This document shows, piece after piece, positions 1 to 5,760 of a stretch of DNA of 5,760 nt. This DNA is from Pseudomonadota bacterium (GTDB lineage: Bacteria > Pseudomonadota > Alphaproteobacteria > UBA8366 > JADFVY01): the NCBI GenBank assembly GCA_030671915.1, contig DAOVHN010000184.1:1-5760 (forward strand), read 5' to 3'. Numbering within the stretch: position 1 is the stretch's first letter; each line of letters starts with the position of its first letter. Position numbers and translations under genes: made by a program. The notes below the pieces were generated by a model. The model did not search any database, was not told where the DNA came from, and worked only from the letters and a program-made list of their open reading frames with translations.

Positions 1-562
1 AAATGCGCGCCAGCGCGTCGGAGGCCACCAACGGCGCCCCGCCCCCGTAGATTTCCGGCTCGCCCTCGATGAAGCTGCGCAGCAGTACGTGGCGGCCGCA
101 ACCCATGACGCGGTTGACGGTGCCGGCGGGGACGATGTGAAGCCCGCGGATGTGCGGCGTTCCCAACTCGGATCCATCGACCTCGATGCAAAGCGTCACC
201 ACGTCAAGGTCCAGCAGCACGGCGAAATCGGTGGTAATGGTCTGGATCAGTTGTTCGAAGGAAGCCGCCGACATCATGGCGACGATGCATTCGTGAATAC
301 GTGTCTGGCTGTTCAGATTGGCGCGGCTGGTTTCCACCAGTTCCCGCTGGTGCTGGCGAGCCAGCTCCATGTCGCCGCGCAATTTTTCGATCAGGGCCTG
401 CTGCAAATCGGCGACCCCGCGGCCCAGCTTGCGGGCCGGCGCCGCCAGATCGTCGAGCAGCTCCGGATGCTGGGGCAGGAAGTCCGGGTTCTCGCTCAGC
501 CAACGTGCAACGTCTTCCTCGGCAAACCCGGTCTCGTTCTTGTTTTTTCTGGTCTGTGTCAT
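1..562 (-). CDS. DUF484 family protein, 3' end beyond the left edge
   Basis: The minus strand stays open from an ATG at 562-560 to the window edge, giving 187 residues with no stop. The N-terminus (residues 18-42) has the DUF484 signature of a W-L-x-x-N-P-x-F-L segment followed by HPELL and a short Leu/Asp/Pro stretch. Residues about 48-85 are charged, Leu-rich and probably coiled coil. From about residue 88 the pattern resembles a GAF-like domain (hydrophobic strands around 112-127 and 139-147, ending near a GGGAPLVASDAL segment). DUF484 proteins are, from memory, roughly 220-240 residues, so only some 30-50 are missing. The start lies 3 bases after the transaldolase stop, with no clear Shine-Dalgarno of its own, so translation is probably coupled. 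The molecular function is unknown. In many proteobacteria DUF484 genes sit just upstream of the recombinase gene xerC, which could therefore lie just outside the window; that is inference. Family call is fairly sure, function is not. Confidence 0.85.
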   Translation of the reverse strand, partial: MTQTRKNKNETGFAEEDVARWLSENPDFLPQHPELLDDLAAPARKLGRGVADLQQALIEKLRGDMELARQHQRELVETSRANLNSQTRIHECIVAMMSAASFEQLIQTITTDFAVLLDLDVVTLCIEVDGSELGTPHIRGLHIVPAGTVNRVMGCGRHVLLRSFIEGEPEIYGGGAPLVASDALARI

Positions 563-565
563 CTG

Positions 566-1228
566 TCAGCGATCCAGGATCGATTGTCCCGTTTTTTCCC
601 AATCGGCAAGGAAAGCCGCCAGCCCCTTGTCGGTCAGCGGGTGGTTGAACATGGCGCGAAGCACGCCGGGCGGAACGGTCGCGACATGCGCGCCCATCTT
701 TGCCGAATCGACCACATGCATGGGGTGACGAATCGACGCAACCAGTACCTCGGTCTCGAAATCCATATAGGCATCGTAGATATCGACGATGTCCGCGATC
801 AGCGCCATGCCATCCGATCCGATATCGTCCAGCCGCCCGACGAAGGGTGAGACGAATGCCGCGCCGGCCTTGGCGGCCAGAATCGCCTGCGCCGCAGAAA
901 AGCAAAGCGTTACATTGACCATGATGCCGTCCCCGGACAGCGCCTTGCAGGCTTTTAGCCCATCGCGCGTCAACGGCACCTTGACGGCGATATTTTTCGC
1001 GATTTTGGACAGCGCCTTGCCCTCGGCCAGCATGGTTTCCGAATCGGTCGCCGCGACCTCGGCACTGACCGGCCCGTCCACGATGTCGCAAATTTCTTCC
1101 AGCACTTCGAAAAAATCGCGCCCGGATTTCGCCACCAATGACGGGTTGGTGGTGACGCCGTCGACCAGCCCGGTCGCCGCCAAATCCCTGATTTCCGCCA
1201 CGTCGGCGGTATCCACGAAAAACTTCAT
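566..1228 (-). CDS. tal: TalC/FSA-family small transaldolase
   Basis: This 220-residue protein has the usual length of the small decameric transaldolase / fructose-6-phosphate aldolase family and covers it end to end. It starts [10 protein letters not shown] with the conserved Asp6, then [11 protein letters not shown] (24-34), SAEV (55-58), the Schiff-base lysine Lys83 in AVKVPLT, VNVTLCF (104-110), [11 protein letters not shown] (127-137), ASIRHP (164-169) and HPLTDKG near the C-terminus. Transaldolases move a dihydroxyacetone unit between sugar phosphates in the cytosolic non-oxidative pentose phosphate pathway. Two positions favour transaldolase over F6P aldolase: Glu57 where E. coli FSA has Gln59, and Phe129 where FSA has Tyr131. 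Automatic pipelines often label this family fsa. An AGGA at 1235-1238, 6 bases before the ATG, supports the start. It appears to lead a short operon with the DUF484 gene and is divergent from priA. The family is near certain; the activity is inferred from residues. Confidence 0.95.
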   Translation of the reverse strand: MKFFVDTADVAEIRDLAATGLVDGVTTNPSLVAKSGRDFFEVLEEICDIVDGPVSAEVAATDSETMLAEGKALSKIAKNIAVKVPLTRDGLKACKALSGDGIMVNVTLCFSAAQAILAAKAGAAFVSPFVGRLDDIGSDGMALIADIVDIYDAYMDFETEVLVASIRHPMHVVDSAKMGAHVATVPPGVLRAMFNHPLTDKGLAAFLADWEKTGQSILDR

Positions 1229-1323
1229 TCCTTGTCCTGACTCTACCCTCGTTGTCTGACTGGAGTGTTCGGCATGGCATGCCGTGCTTGCCCAGTGTTA
1301 CATGATGGCCGAGAGTCTAACCC
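1229..1323. promoter_or_regulatory. divergent intergenic region between tal and priA
   Basis: This 95-bp spacer must hold the start signals for both the minus-strand tal unit and plus-strand priA, unless priA is transcribed from inside tal. It contains the tal Shine-Dalgarno (AGGA as read on the minus strand, 1235-1238) and a purine-rich GAGAG at 1311-1315, a weak candidate ribosome site for priA. A perfect 8-bp palindrome GGCATGCC lies at 1276-1283 near the middle, which could be chance. I found no good sigma-70 -35/-10 pair on either strand. The regulatory role is inferred only from the divergent gene layout. Confidence 0.4.
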
Positions 1324-3540
1324 ATGCTGAAGCGCCACGCCAGTTCGACCGAACCTGCCCTGAAACCGAACGCCGCCCGGCGGGTCGCGGTGCTGCTGCC
1401 ATTGCCGCTCGGCATGGCTTATGATTACCGGCAATCTGCTGACATGGAGTTAACGCCGGGCGATTTTGTTTCGGTGCCGTTGGGCCGCCGGCAGACCGTC
1501 GGCGTGGTCTGGGGCGATGGCGATCCGGCGGGGATCGAGGAATCGCGGCTTAAGGACGTAACGGCGCGCCTGGACTGCCCGGCAATGCCCGACGAAACGC
1601 GCCGGCTGGTCGACTGGGTATCGCGCTATACGCTCTCGCCTGCCGGCGCCGTTCTGCGCATGGCAATGAGCATTCCCGAAGCCTTGGAGCCCGCGCCGCC
1701 GCGAGCGGGCTATATGCTGGCGGAAGAGATGCCGGATGTCCGCTTGACGTCGGCCCGCAAGCGGGTGCTGGAGGCGATCGCCGGCGGCCCGGCACGCGGT
1801 GCGGCGGAACTTGCGCGCGAAGCCGCCGTCAGCAGCGGTGTCATTACCGGGCTGGCGAATGCGGGCGCGTTGACGCGCGTGGCGCTGCCGGCGGACGGCG
1901 CCCCGGTGGCGGAACCCGACCCGGACAATGCCGGCCCCGGCCTCAGCGACGAACAGAAGGACGCCGGCGACCGGTTGGCGGCGGCGGTCGCCGATGGTTT
2001 TTCGGTCACGCTGCTGGATGGCGTCACCGGTGCGGGCAAGACGGAAGTTTATTTCGAAGCGGTGGCCGCCGCGCTGAGGGCGGGGAAGCAGGTGCTGGTG
2101 CTCGTGCCCGAGATCGCGCTGACCGGACAGTGGCTTACCCGTTTCACACGCCGCTTCGGCGCCGAGCCCGAGGTGTGGCATTCCGACCTGGCCCGCGGGC
2201 GGCGGCGGCGCTGCTGGCGGCGCATCGCGGAGGGCCGCGCCAGGGTCGTCGTCGGGGCACGCTCCGCCTTGTTCCTGCCCTTTCCCGAACTGGGCCTGAT
2301 TGTCGTCGATGAGGAACATGACTCGTCCTACAAGCAGGAGGACGGCGTCATCTACCATGCGCGCGATATGGCCGTGGTGCGGGCGCGACTCGGGGAAATT
2401 CCGGCGATTCTGGTTTCCGCGACGCCGGCGCTGGAAACGATTGTTAATGTCGAATTGGGCCGCTATCGCCGCCTGCATCTGCCGACCCGCCATGGCGGGG
2501 CCGAACTGCCCTCGGTCGAGCTGGTGGATATGCGGCGCAATCCGCCGCCGCGCCAGCGATGGCTGGCTCCGCCTTTAGTCACGGCGTTGAAGGAGACGCT
2601 GGAAGCCGGCGAACAGTCGCTCCTGTTCCTGAATCGGCGCGGCTATGCGCCGCTAACGCTCTGCCGTGCCTGCGGACACCGGCTGCAATGCCCCAACTGC
2701 ACGGCCTGGCTGGTCGAACACCGCTTCACCGGCAAACTGCAATGCCATCACTGCGGTTACGCCACCGGTCTGCCGAAGGAATGCCCGGAATGCGGCGCGG
2801 AAGACAAGATGGCGGCCTGCGGCCCCGGCGTTGAACGGCTGGCCGAGGAAATCGTGGCCCTGTTCCCCGAAGCCCGGCTGTCGCTGATTACCAGCGACAC
2901 GGTGCGTGGCCCCGAAGCCGCCGCCGCCTTCATCGAGGCGATCGCCAACCACGAGATCGACATCATTTTGGGTACCCAGATCGTCGCCAAGGGCCATCAT
3001 TTTCCGATGCTGACGCTAGTCGGCGTCGTCGATGCCGATCTCGGCCTGATGGGCGGTGATCTGCGCGCCTCCGAGCGAACATTTCAGCTGTTGCACCAGG
3101 TATCGGGCCGCGCGGGGCGCGAGGAACGGCCGGGCCGCGTCATGCTGCAGACTTACCATCCCGACCATCCGGTCATGCAGGCGCTGGCCGAGGGCGCGCG
3201 CGACCGGTTCCTTGAGGAAGAGGCGGCCATGCGCCGCGATGGAGGGTGGCCGCCCTTCGGCCGACTTGCGGCGTTGATCGTCTCCGGCCGCGACGAAGCG
3301 GATGTGGATGCCGCGGCGAACGCGTTGGGCCGTGCCGCGCCGAACAATCGGGACATGCGCGTGCTCGGCCCGGCCCCGGCCCCGCTCGCCATGCTGCGCG
3401 GCCGCCATCGCCGCCGCTTGCTGCTGAAGGCGACGCGGGACACCGATATGCAAAAGGCGCTCAGACAATGGCTTTCACGCGTCCGCTGGCCCAGCGGTGT
3501 GCGTGTTCAGGTAGACGTGGATCCGTACAGTTTTCTTTAA
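1324..3540 (+). CDS. priA: primosomal protein N' (replication restart helicase PriA)
   Basis: This 738-residue superfamily 2 helicase restarts stalled replication forks by binding branched DNA, unwinding 3'-to-5' and loading the primosome. The N-terminal 3'-DNA-binding domain begins at about residue 20 ([10 protein letters not shown]) and includes [12 protein letters not shown] winged-helix-like region follows at about 140-190. Helicase motifs are Walker A GVTGAGKT (233-240), VPEIALT (261-267), GARSALF (311-317), Walker B DEEH (329-332) continuing into SSYKQ, and SATPALE (365-371). Eight zinc-binding cysteines are all present at 447, 450, 456, 459, 474, 477, 487 and 490. The second helicase lobe has [12 protein letters not shown] (550-561) and QVSGRAGR (592-599). 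The C-terminus ends in the typical DVDP motif. Length matches E. coli PriA (about 730). The ATG at 1324 puts about 18 polar residues before the conserved core; a slightly different start cannot be excluded, as the ribosome site is weak. An Arg-rich run ([10 protein letters not shown], 291-300) is a mild oddity. Identification is secure. Confidence 0.98.
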   Translation: MLKRHASSTEPALKPNAARRVAVLLPLPLGMAYDYRQSADMELTPGDFVSVPLGRRQTVGVVWGDGDPAGIEESRLKDVTARLDCPAMPDETRRLVDWVSRYTLSPAGAVLRMAMSIPEALEPAPPRAGYMLAEEMPDVRLTSARKRVLEAIAGGPARGAAELAREAAVSSGVITGLANAGALTRVALPADGAPVAEPDPDNAGPGLSDEQKDAGDRLAAAVADGFSVTLLDGVTGAGKTEVYFEAVAAALRAGKQVLVLVPEIALTGQWLTRFTRRFGAEPEVWHSDLARGRRRRCWRRIAEGRARVVVGARSALFLPFPELGLIVVDEEHDSSYKQEDGVIYHARDMAVVRARLGEIPAILVSATPALETIVNVELGRYRRLHLPTRHGGAELPSVELVDMRRNPPPRQRWLAPPLVTALKETLEAGEQSLLFLNRRGYAPLTLCRACGHRLQCPNCTAWLVEHRFTGKLQCHHCGYATGLPKECPECGAEDKMAACGPGVERLAEEIVALFPEARLSLITSDTVRGPEAAAAFIEAIANHEIDIILGTQIVAKGHHFPMLTLVGVVDADLGLMGGDLRASERTFQLLHQVSGRAGREERPGRVMLQTYHPDHPVMQALAEGARDRFLEEEAAMRRDGGWPPFGRLAALIVSGRDEADVDAAANALGRAAPNNRDMRVLGPAPAPLAMLRGRHRRRLLLKATRDTDMQKALRQWLSRVRWPSGVRVQVDVDPYSFL

Positions 3541-3602
3541 CCCTGCACGGAGACGAATTTTTAATACCAAGGAAGCATAGTGCTCGGCGGGAGGTCTTGC
3601 CG

Positions 3603-4283
3603 ATGTATTACGATCTGCGGACAATTTGCTACGAGGGTTTCCTCGATTTCATTTTCGACCATCCGGTTGCGGCGCAATTTTTAGGTACGAACCGGAATGT
3701 AGATCCGCATTCCACCGCTTGCTGGTATGACGCGGTCGATCTCGATATCGATTTCGATCCGGCGCGGAACTGCGAGTATTTTGCGCTGCTGTTTTGCGAT
3801 TCGCTGGAGCTGAAGAAGCGTTACAGCCGGTCACAACTGGAGCAGGGCTTCTGGTGGATGCAGACCAGTTTCAACGACGGCAGCGCCGCCGACGTTCTGT
3901 GGACGGATTCGCTTCCGGTCGAGCGGCGGGTGGCGATGGTTGAAGCGATGTATTTCCTTTGTTCGGAATTTTTCGCGGCCATGCCACTGGGGCGGGCGCC
4001 GCACATGTGGTGGGAAAATCTAGCGAGCGGAATTCCCGGCCATGTGGGTGGGCCGAACTGGTGGGCAGACCGGCAGCGCATCGAAAACGCCATGTTCCAG
4101 ACGCTGGCGAAGCTGCTGGAACGGGACGCCGAAAACTGCCGTATCGACGCCCTGCATGGATTGAACCACCTGGCGCATCCGGGCAAGGAGCCGCTGATCC
4201 GTGAGTATCTGGCCCGTCACGCGTGGCTGGATGAGGAACACCGGCTCTATGCCGAGCGGGCGATCGCCGGCGCCTTGTTGTAA
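3603..4283 (+). CDS. uncharacterised Trp-rich protein with a HEAT-like C-terminal tail
   Basis: I do not recognise this 226-residue protein. The ATG at 3603 has a strong GGGAGG at 3589-3594, 8 bases upstream. The frame is open further upstream into priA, but that extension is an overlap shadow. The product is soluble, with no signal peptide or membrane segment. It has nine tryptophans, including three WW pairs (84-85, 136-137, 153-154), and six cysteines (9, 40, 57, 65, 120, 179) without a CxxC motif. The N-terminal part is aromatic and acidic (VDLDIDFD, 45-52). Residues about 176-226 read as paired amphipathic helices (DALHGLNHLAHPGKE, then LIREYLARH, then a final helix), resembling a single HEAT-like repeat. 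It lies 62 bp after priA and 64 bp before the racemase-like gene on the same strand with no obvious terminator on either side, so cotranscription is possible. Its base composition looks somewhat less GC-rich than priA, by eye only. The ORF is very likely real; function is unknown. Confidence 0.85.
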   Translation: MYYDLRTICYEGFLDFIFDHPVAAQFLGTNRNVDPHSTACWYDAVDLDIDFDPARNCEYFALLFCDSLELKKRYSRSQLEQGFWWMQTSFNDGSAADVLWTDSLPVERRVAMVEAMYFLCSEFFAAMPLGRAPHMWWENLASGIPGHVGGPNWWADRQRIENAMFQTLAKLLERDAENCRIDALHGLNHLAHPGKEPLIREYLARHAWLDEEHRLYAERAIAGALL

Positions 4284-4318
4284 CGCGCTGGACGAACGCC
4301 CTTTCCCGCCGTAATTTC

Positions 4319-4340
4319 CTCCCCGCATAATAAGCGGGAG
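4319..4340 (+). promoter_or_regulatory. small hairpin covering the ribosome binding site of the racemase-like gene
   Basis: CCCGC at 4322-4326 pairs with GCGGG at 4334-4338 around an A/T-only 7-base loop (ATAATAA). With C4321 bulged, two more pairs form (4319-4320 with 4339-4340). The 3' arm contains the GGGAG Shine-Dalgarno, which ends 7 bases before the ATG at 4348. The fold would therefore hide the ribosome site. No T-run follows, so it is not a Rho-independent terminator for the gene upstream. The pairing is seen in the sequence; a regulatory role is inference, and a stem this short may be fortuitous. Confidence 0.3.
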
Positions 4341-4347
4341 AGACGGT

Positions 4348-5442
4348 ATGCCGGAGAATTCTCCGTTTATAAGGAAGCTGGGCGTTCGGGGCGTGATCGC
4401 CCCGATGAAGCGGCCGTTGGCCACCGGCAGCGGCAGCGTGTCGCAGGCGCCACTGGCCCTGGTCGATCTGGAATGCGACAACGGCGTTACGGGCTGCGCC
4501 TATGTTTTCTGTTTTCATGCTTTCGCGCTGGCACCGACCGTGCGTCTCATTCAGGAACTGGGCGCGCTGATCGAGGGAGAAACCCTGGCCCCGATTGCGC
4601 TGTCCGACATGCTGCGCGCGCGCATGCGGCTGCTGGGCCAGCAGGGGCTGGCCATGATGGCGTCGGCCGGCATCGATATGGCAGCCTGGGATGCGCTGGC
4701 GAAGACAAGGGATGTTCCGCTTGCCCGGCTGCTGGGCGGCGATCTTATGCCCCTGCCCGCCTATAACAGCAACGGGCTGGGCATCATCGGCGCCGGCAGG
4801 GCGGTCGACGAGGCGCGCGAACTGGTCGAGGAAGGTTTTTCCGCGATCAAACTGCGGCTCGGCTATCCTGACGCCCGCACCGATCTGGAAGTGGCGGAAG
4901 CCGTCCGCGCCGCCGTTGGCGGCGATATTCGGATCATGACAGACTATAACCAGTGCCTGACCGTGCCCGAGGCGGAAAAGCGCGCGAGCATGCTGGCCGG
5001 CCTGGATCTGGAGTGGATTGAGGAGCCAGTTCGCTTTGACGACTATGCCGGCTACGCGCAAATCCGGAAAAGCGCGCGGACTCCGATCCAGCTGGGAGAG
5101 AATTGCTGGGGCGTGCATGACATGCAGAAGGTGCTGGACGCCGGCGCTGCCGACGTCTTCATGCCGGACGCCTGCAAGATCGGCGGTGTCACGGGCTGGT
5201 TGCGCGCCGCAGGGCTGGCCGACGGCTGCGGCCTGACGCTTTCGTCGCATCTCTATCCCGAAATCAGCGCCCACCTGCTGCCCGTCACCCCGACCCGCCA
5301 CTGGCTGGAATATGTCGATTGGGGCCAGCCTGTCTTGAAGCGGAAACTGCAGGCGGTGCATGGGCATGTCACCGCCCCCGAAATTCCGGGCATCGGCATA
5401 GAATGGGATGAGGACGCGGTGGCCCGCTACGCAGTGGATTAG
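4348..5442 (+). CDS. mandelate racemase/muconate lactonizing enzyme family protein (enolase superfamily)
   Basis: This 364-residue enzyme matches mandelate racemase (359 residues) along its whole length by recalled sequence. The N-terminal capping domain has APLALVDLE and YVFCFHAFAL (52-61) at the substrate loop, then AGIDMAAWDAL (107-117). In the barrel, Lys168 equals MR Lys164, but MR Lys166 is replaced by Arg170 (A-I-K-L-R-L-G). The Mg2+ ligands are Asp199 (TDYNQ), Glu225 (WIEEP) and Glu251 (QLGEN). Asp274 (MPDACKIGGVTGW) and His301 (SSHLYPEISAHLL) form the His-Asp dyad, and Glu321 (HWLE) matches the electrophilic Glu317. The family abstracts a proton alpha to a carboxylate and stabilises the enediolate on Mg2+; members racemise or dehydrate hydroxy acids and acid sugars. 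The substrate here is unknown. GGGAG at 4336-4340, 7 bases before the ATG, supports the start. It is cytosolic, with no signal peptide. Its last 4 bases overlap the end of the opposing gene. Subgroup is confident; reaction is not. Confidence 0.93.
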   Translation: MPENSPFIRKLGVRGVIAPMKRPLATGSGSVSQAPLALVDLECDNGVTGCAYVFCFHAFALAPTVRLIQELGALIEGETLAPIALSDMLRARMRLLGQQGLAMMASAGIDMAAWDALAKTRDVPLARLLGGDLMPLPAYNSNGLGIIGAGRAVDEARELVEEGFSAIKLRLGYPDARTDLEVAEAVRAAVGGDIRIMTDYNQCLTVPEAEKRASMLAGLDLEWIEEPVRFDDYAGYAQIRKSARTPIQLGENCWGVHDMQKVLDAGAADVFMPDACKIGGVTGWLRAAGLADGCGLTLSSHLYPEISAHLLPVTPTRHWLEYVDWGQPVLKRKLQAVHGHVTAPEIPGIGIEWDEDAVARYAVD

Positions 5443-5729
5443 CTGTTGTCCACGATTACCGGCGTGTCGAACCAGGCGATCCGTGGAGAGTTGCCGAAAC
5501 GCTCGCGGATCGTCTCGCGCCAGCCGCCTTCATAAAGCGCCTCGGCGGACTCGCGATCTTTCCACAAATAAACCCCGCCGCCGGTGCGGGTGCCGGCATC
5601 GTACAGATAATATTTCCGCACCAGCCCCGGCACGGATTCGTAACGCGGGGCCGAGGCTTCAAACATTTCCCTGGCCTGGTCGGCGGTCATGCCTTCGGGC
5701 AGGTCGAAATTCACGATTGCCGTTATCAT
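5439..5729 (-). CDS. YdhR-like putative monooxygenase (ABM fold)
   Basis: This 96-residue protein resembles the small YdhR-type family (E. coli YdhR is about 101 residues), single-domain dimeric alpha-beta-barrel proteins often labelled putative monooxygenase. Visible elements are the first strand MITAIVNFDLP, a helix over residues 15-28 (TADQAREMFEASAP), the hallmark VPGLVRKYYLYD (33-44), a GGGVYLWKDRESAEALY segment (50-66) and a final strand region ending in FDTPVIVDN. The start has a strong AAGGAGA ribosome site (5738-5744 on the complement) 8 bases upstream, which fixes it well. Its promoter would lie beyond the right edge. It is transcribed towards the racemase-like gene, and the TAA stop overlaps that gene's TAG, with no room for an independent terminator. 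The true substrate of such proteins is mostly unknown, and a link to its neighbour is not shown. The family call is fairly confident; monooxygenase activity is only a family label. Confidence 0.88.
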   Translation of the reverse strand: MITAIVNFDLPEGMTADQAREMFEASAPRYESVPGLVRKYYLYDAGTRTGGGVYLWKDRESAEALYEGGWRETIRERFGNSPRIAWFDTPVIVDNS

Positions 5730-5737
5730 CGATCACG

Positions 5738-5744
5738 TCTCCTT
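5738..5744 (-). promoter_or_regulatory. strong Shine-Dalgarno of the YdhR-like gene
   Basis: Read on the minus strand this is AAGGAGA, 8 bases before the ATG at 5729-5727. It is the best ribosome binding site in the window and decides the start codon of the 96-residue gene. Confidence 0.75.
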
Positions 5745-5760
5745 CATTATCACTGGTCTC

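Noticed and set aside
204..1280. A 358-residue minus-strand frame overlapping tal and DUF484
   Set aside because: It is a shifted frame of two real genes on the same strand; the product is Arg/Gly-rich with no recognisable motif.
1252..1303. Possible priA promoter using TTGTCT or TTACAT
   Set aside because: The paired hexamers match the sigma-70 consensus at only about half the positions.
1450..2493. A 347-residue minus-strand frame inside priA
   Set aside because: It is antisense to the helicase core, has shadow-like composition and no motif.
3537..3567. Possible promoter in the A/T-rich patch after priA (TTTAAC ... TTAATACC)
   Set aside because: The -35 and -10 matches are poor and the spacing is about 19 bases; not enough to call.
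3246..3602. Upstream in-frame extension of the Trp-rich protein, giving 345 residues
   Set aside because: It overlaps almost 300 bases of priA, its extra residues are Arg/Pro-rich as in an out-of-frame read, and the strong GGGAGG sits just before the ATG at 3603.
3871..5367. A 498-residue open frame on the minus strand across two plus-strand genes
   Set aside because: It is antisense to the racemase-like enzyme and most of the Trp-rich protein, both with good ribosome sites or family motifs. Its translation is low-complexity and Arg/Gly/Ala/His-rich, as expected for a GC-rich shadow frame.

Overview
This is a GC-rich window with dense coding and short gaps. It looks like a chromosomal piece of an alphaproteobacterium, most likely Rhodospirillales-like. 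The basis is the divergent core block of priA against a TalC-type transaldolase gene followed by a DUF484 gene, an arrangement I recall from alphaproteobacteria, plus the character of the PriA and DUF484 proteins. No rRNA, tRNA, CRISPR array, insertion sequence or prophage signal was seen.

Left part (1-1228, minus strand): a two-gene unit of a small transaldolase (tal/fsa family, complete) followed after 3 bases by a DUF484 protein whose 3' end lies beyond the left edge. A 95-bp divergent spacer (1229-1323) separates it from priA (1324-3540, plus strand), the primosomal replication-restart helicase, which is complete with all expected motifs.

Right part (3541-5760): accessory content. A 226-residue protein that I do not recognise (3603-4283), unusually rich in tryptophan, is followed by an enolase-superfamily enzyme aligning along its whole length with mandelate racemase (4348-5442). 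Both are on the plus strand with gaps of only 62-64 bp and no clear terminator, so they could be read through from priA. A small YdhR-like ABM-fold protein (5439-5729) lies on the minus strand and converges on the racemase-like gene with a 4-bp overlap of the stop codons.

The left genes are housekeeping (pentose phosphate metabolism, replication restart). The right genes suggest peripheral acid metabolism of unknown substrate. The strongest observation is that the mandelate-racemase-like enzyme keeps the metal ligands, the His-Asp dyad and the electrophilic Glu, but has Arg where the family's second catalytic Lys (the S-specific base) should be. No convincing new multi-gene system is visible in the window.
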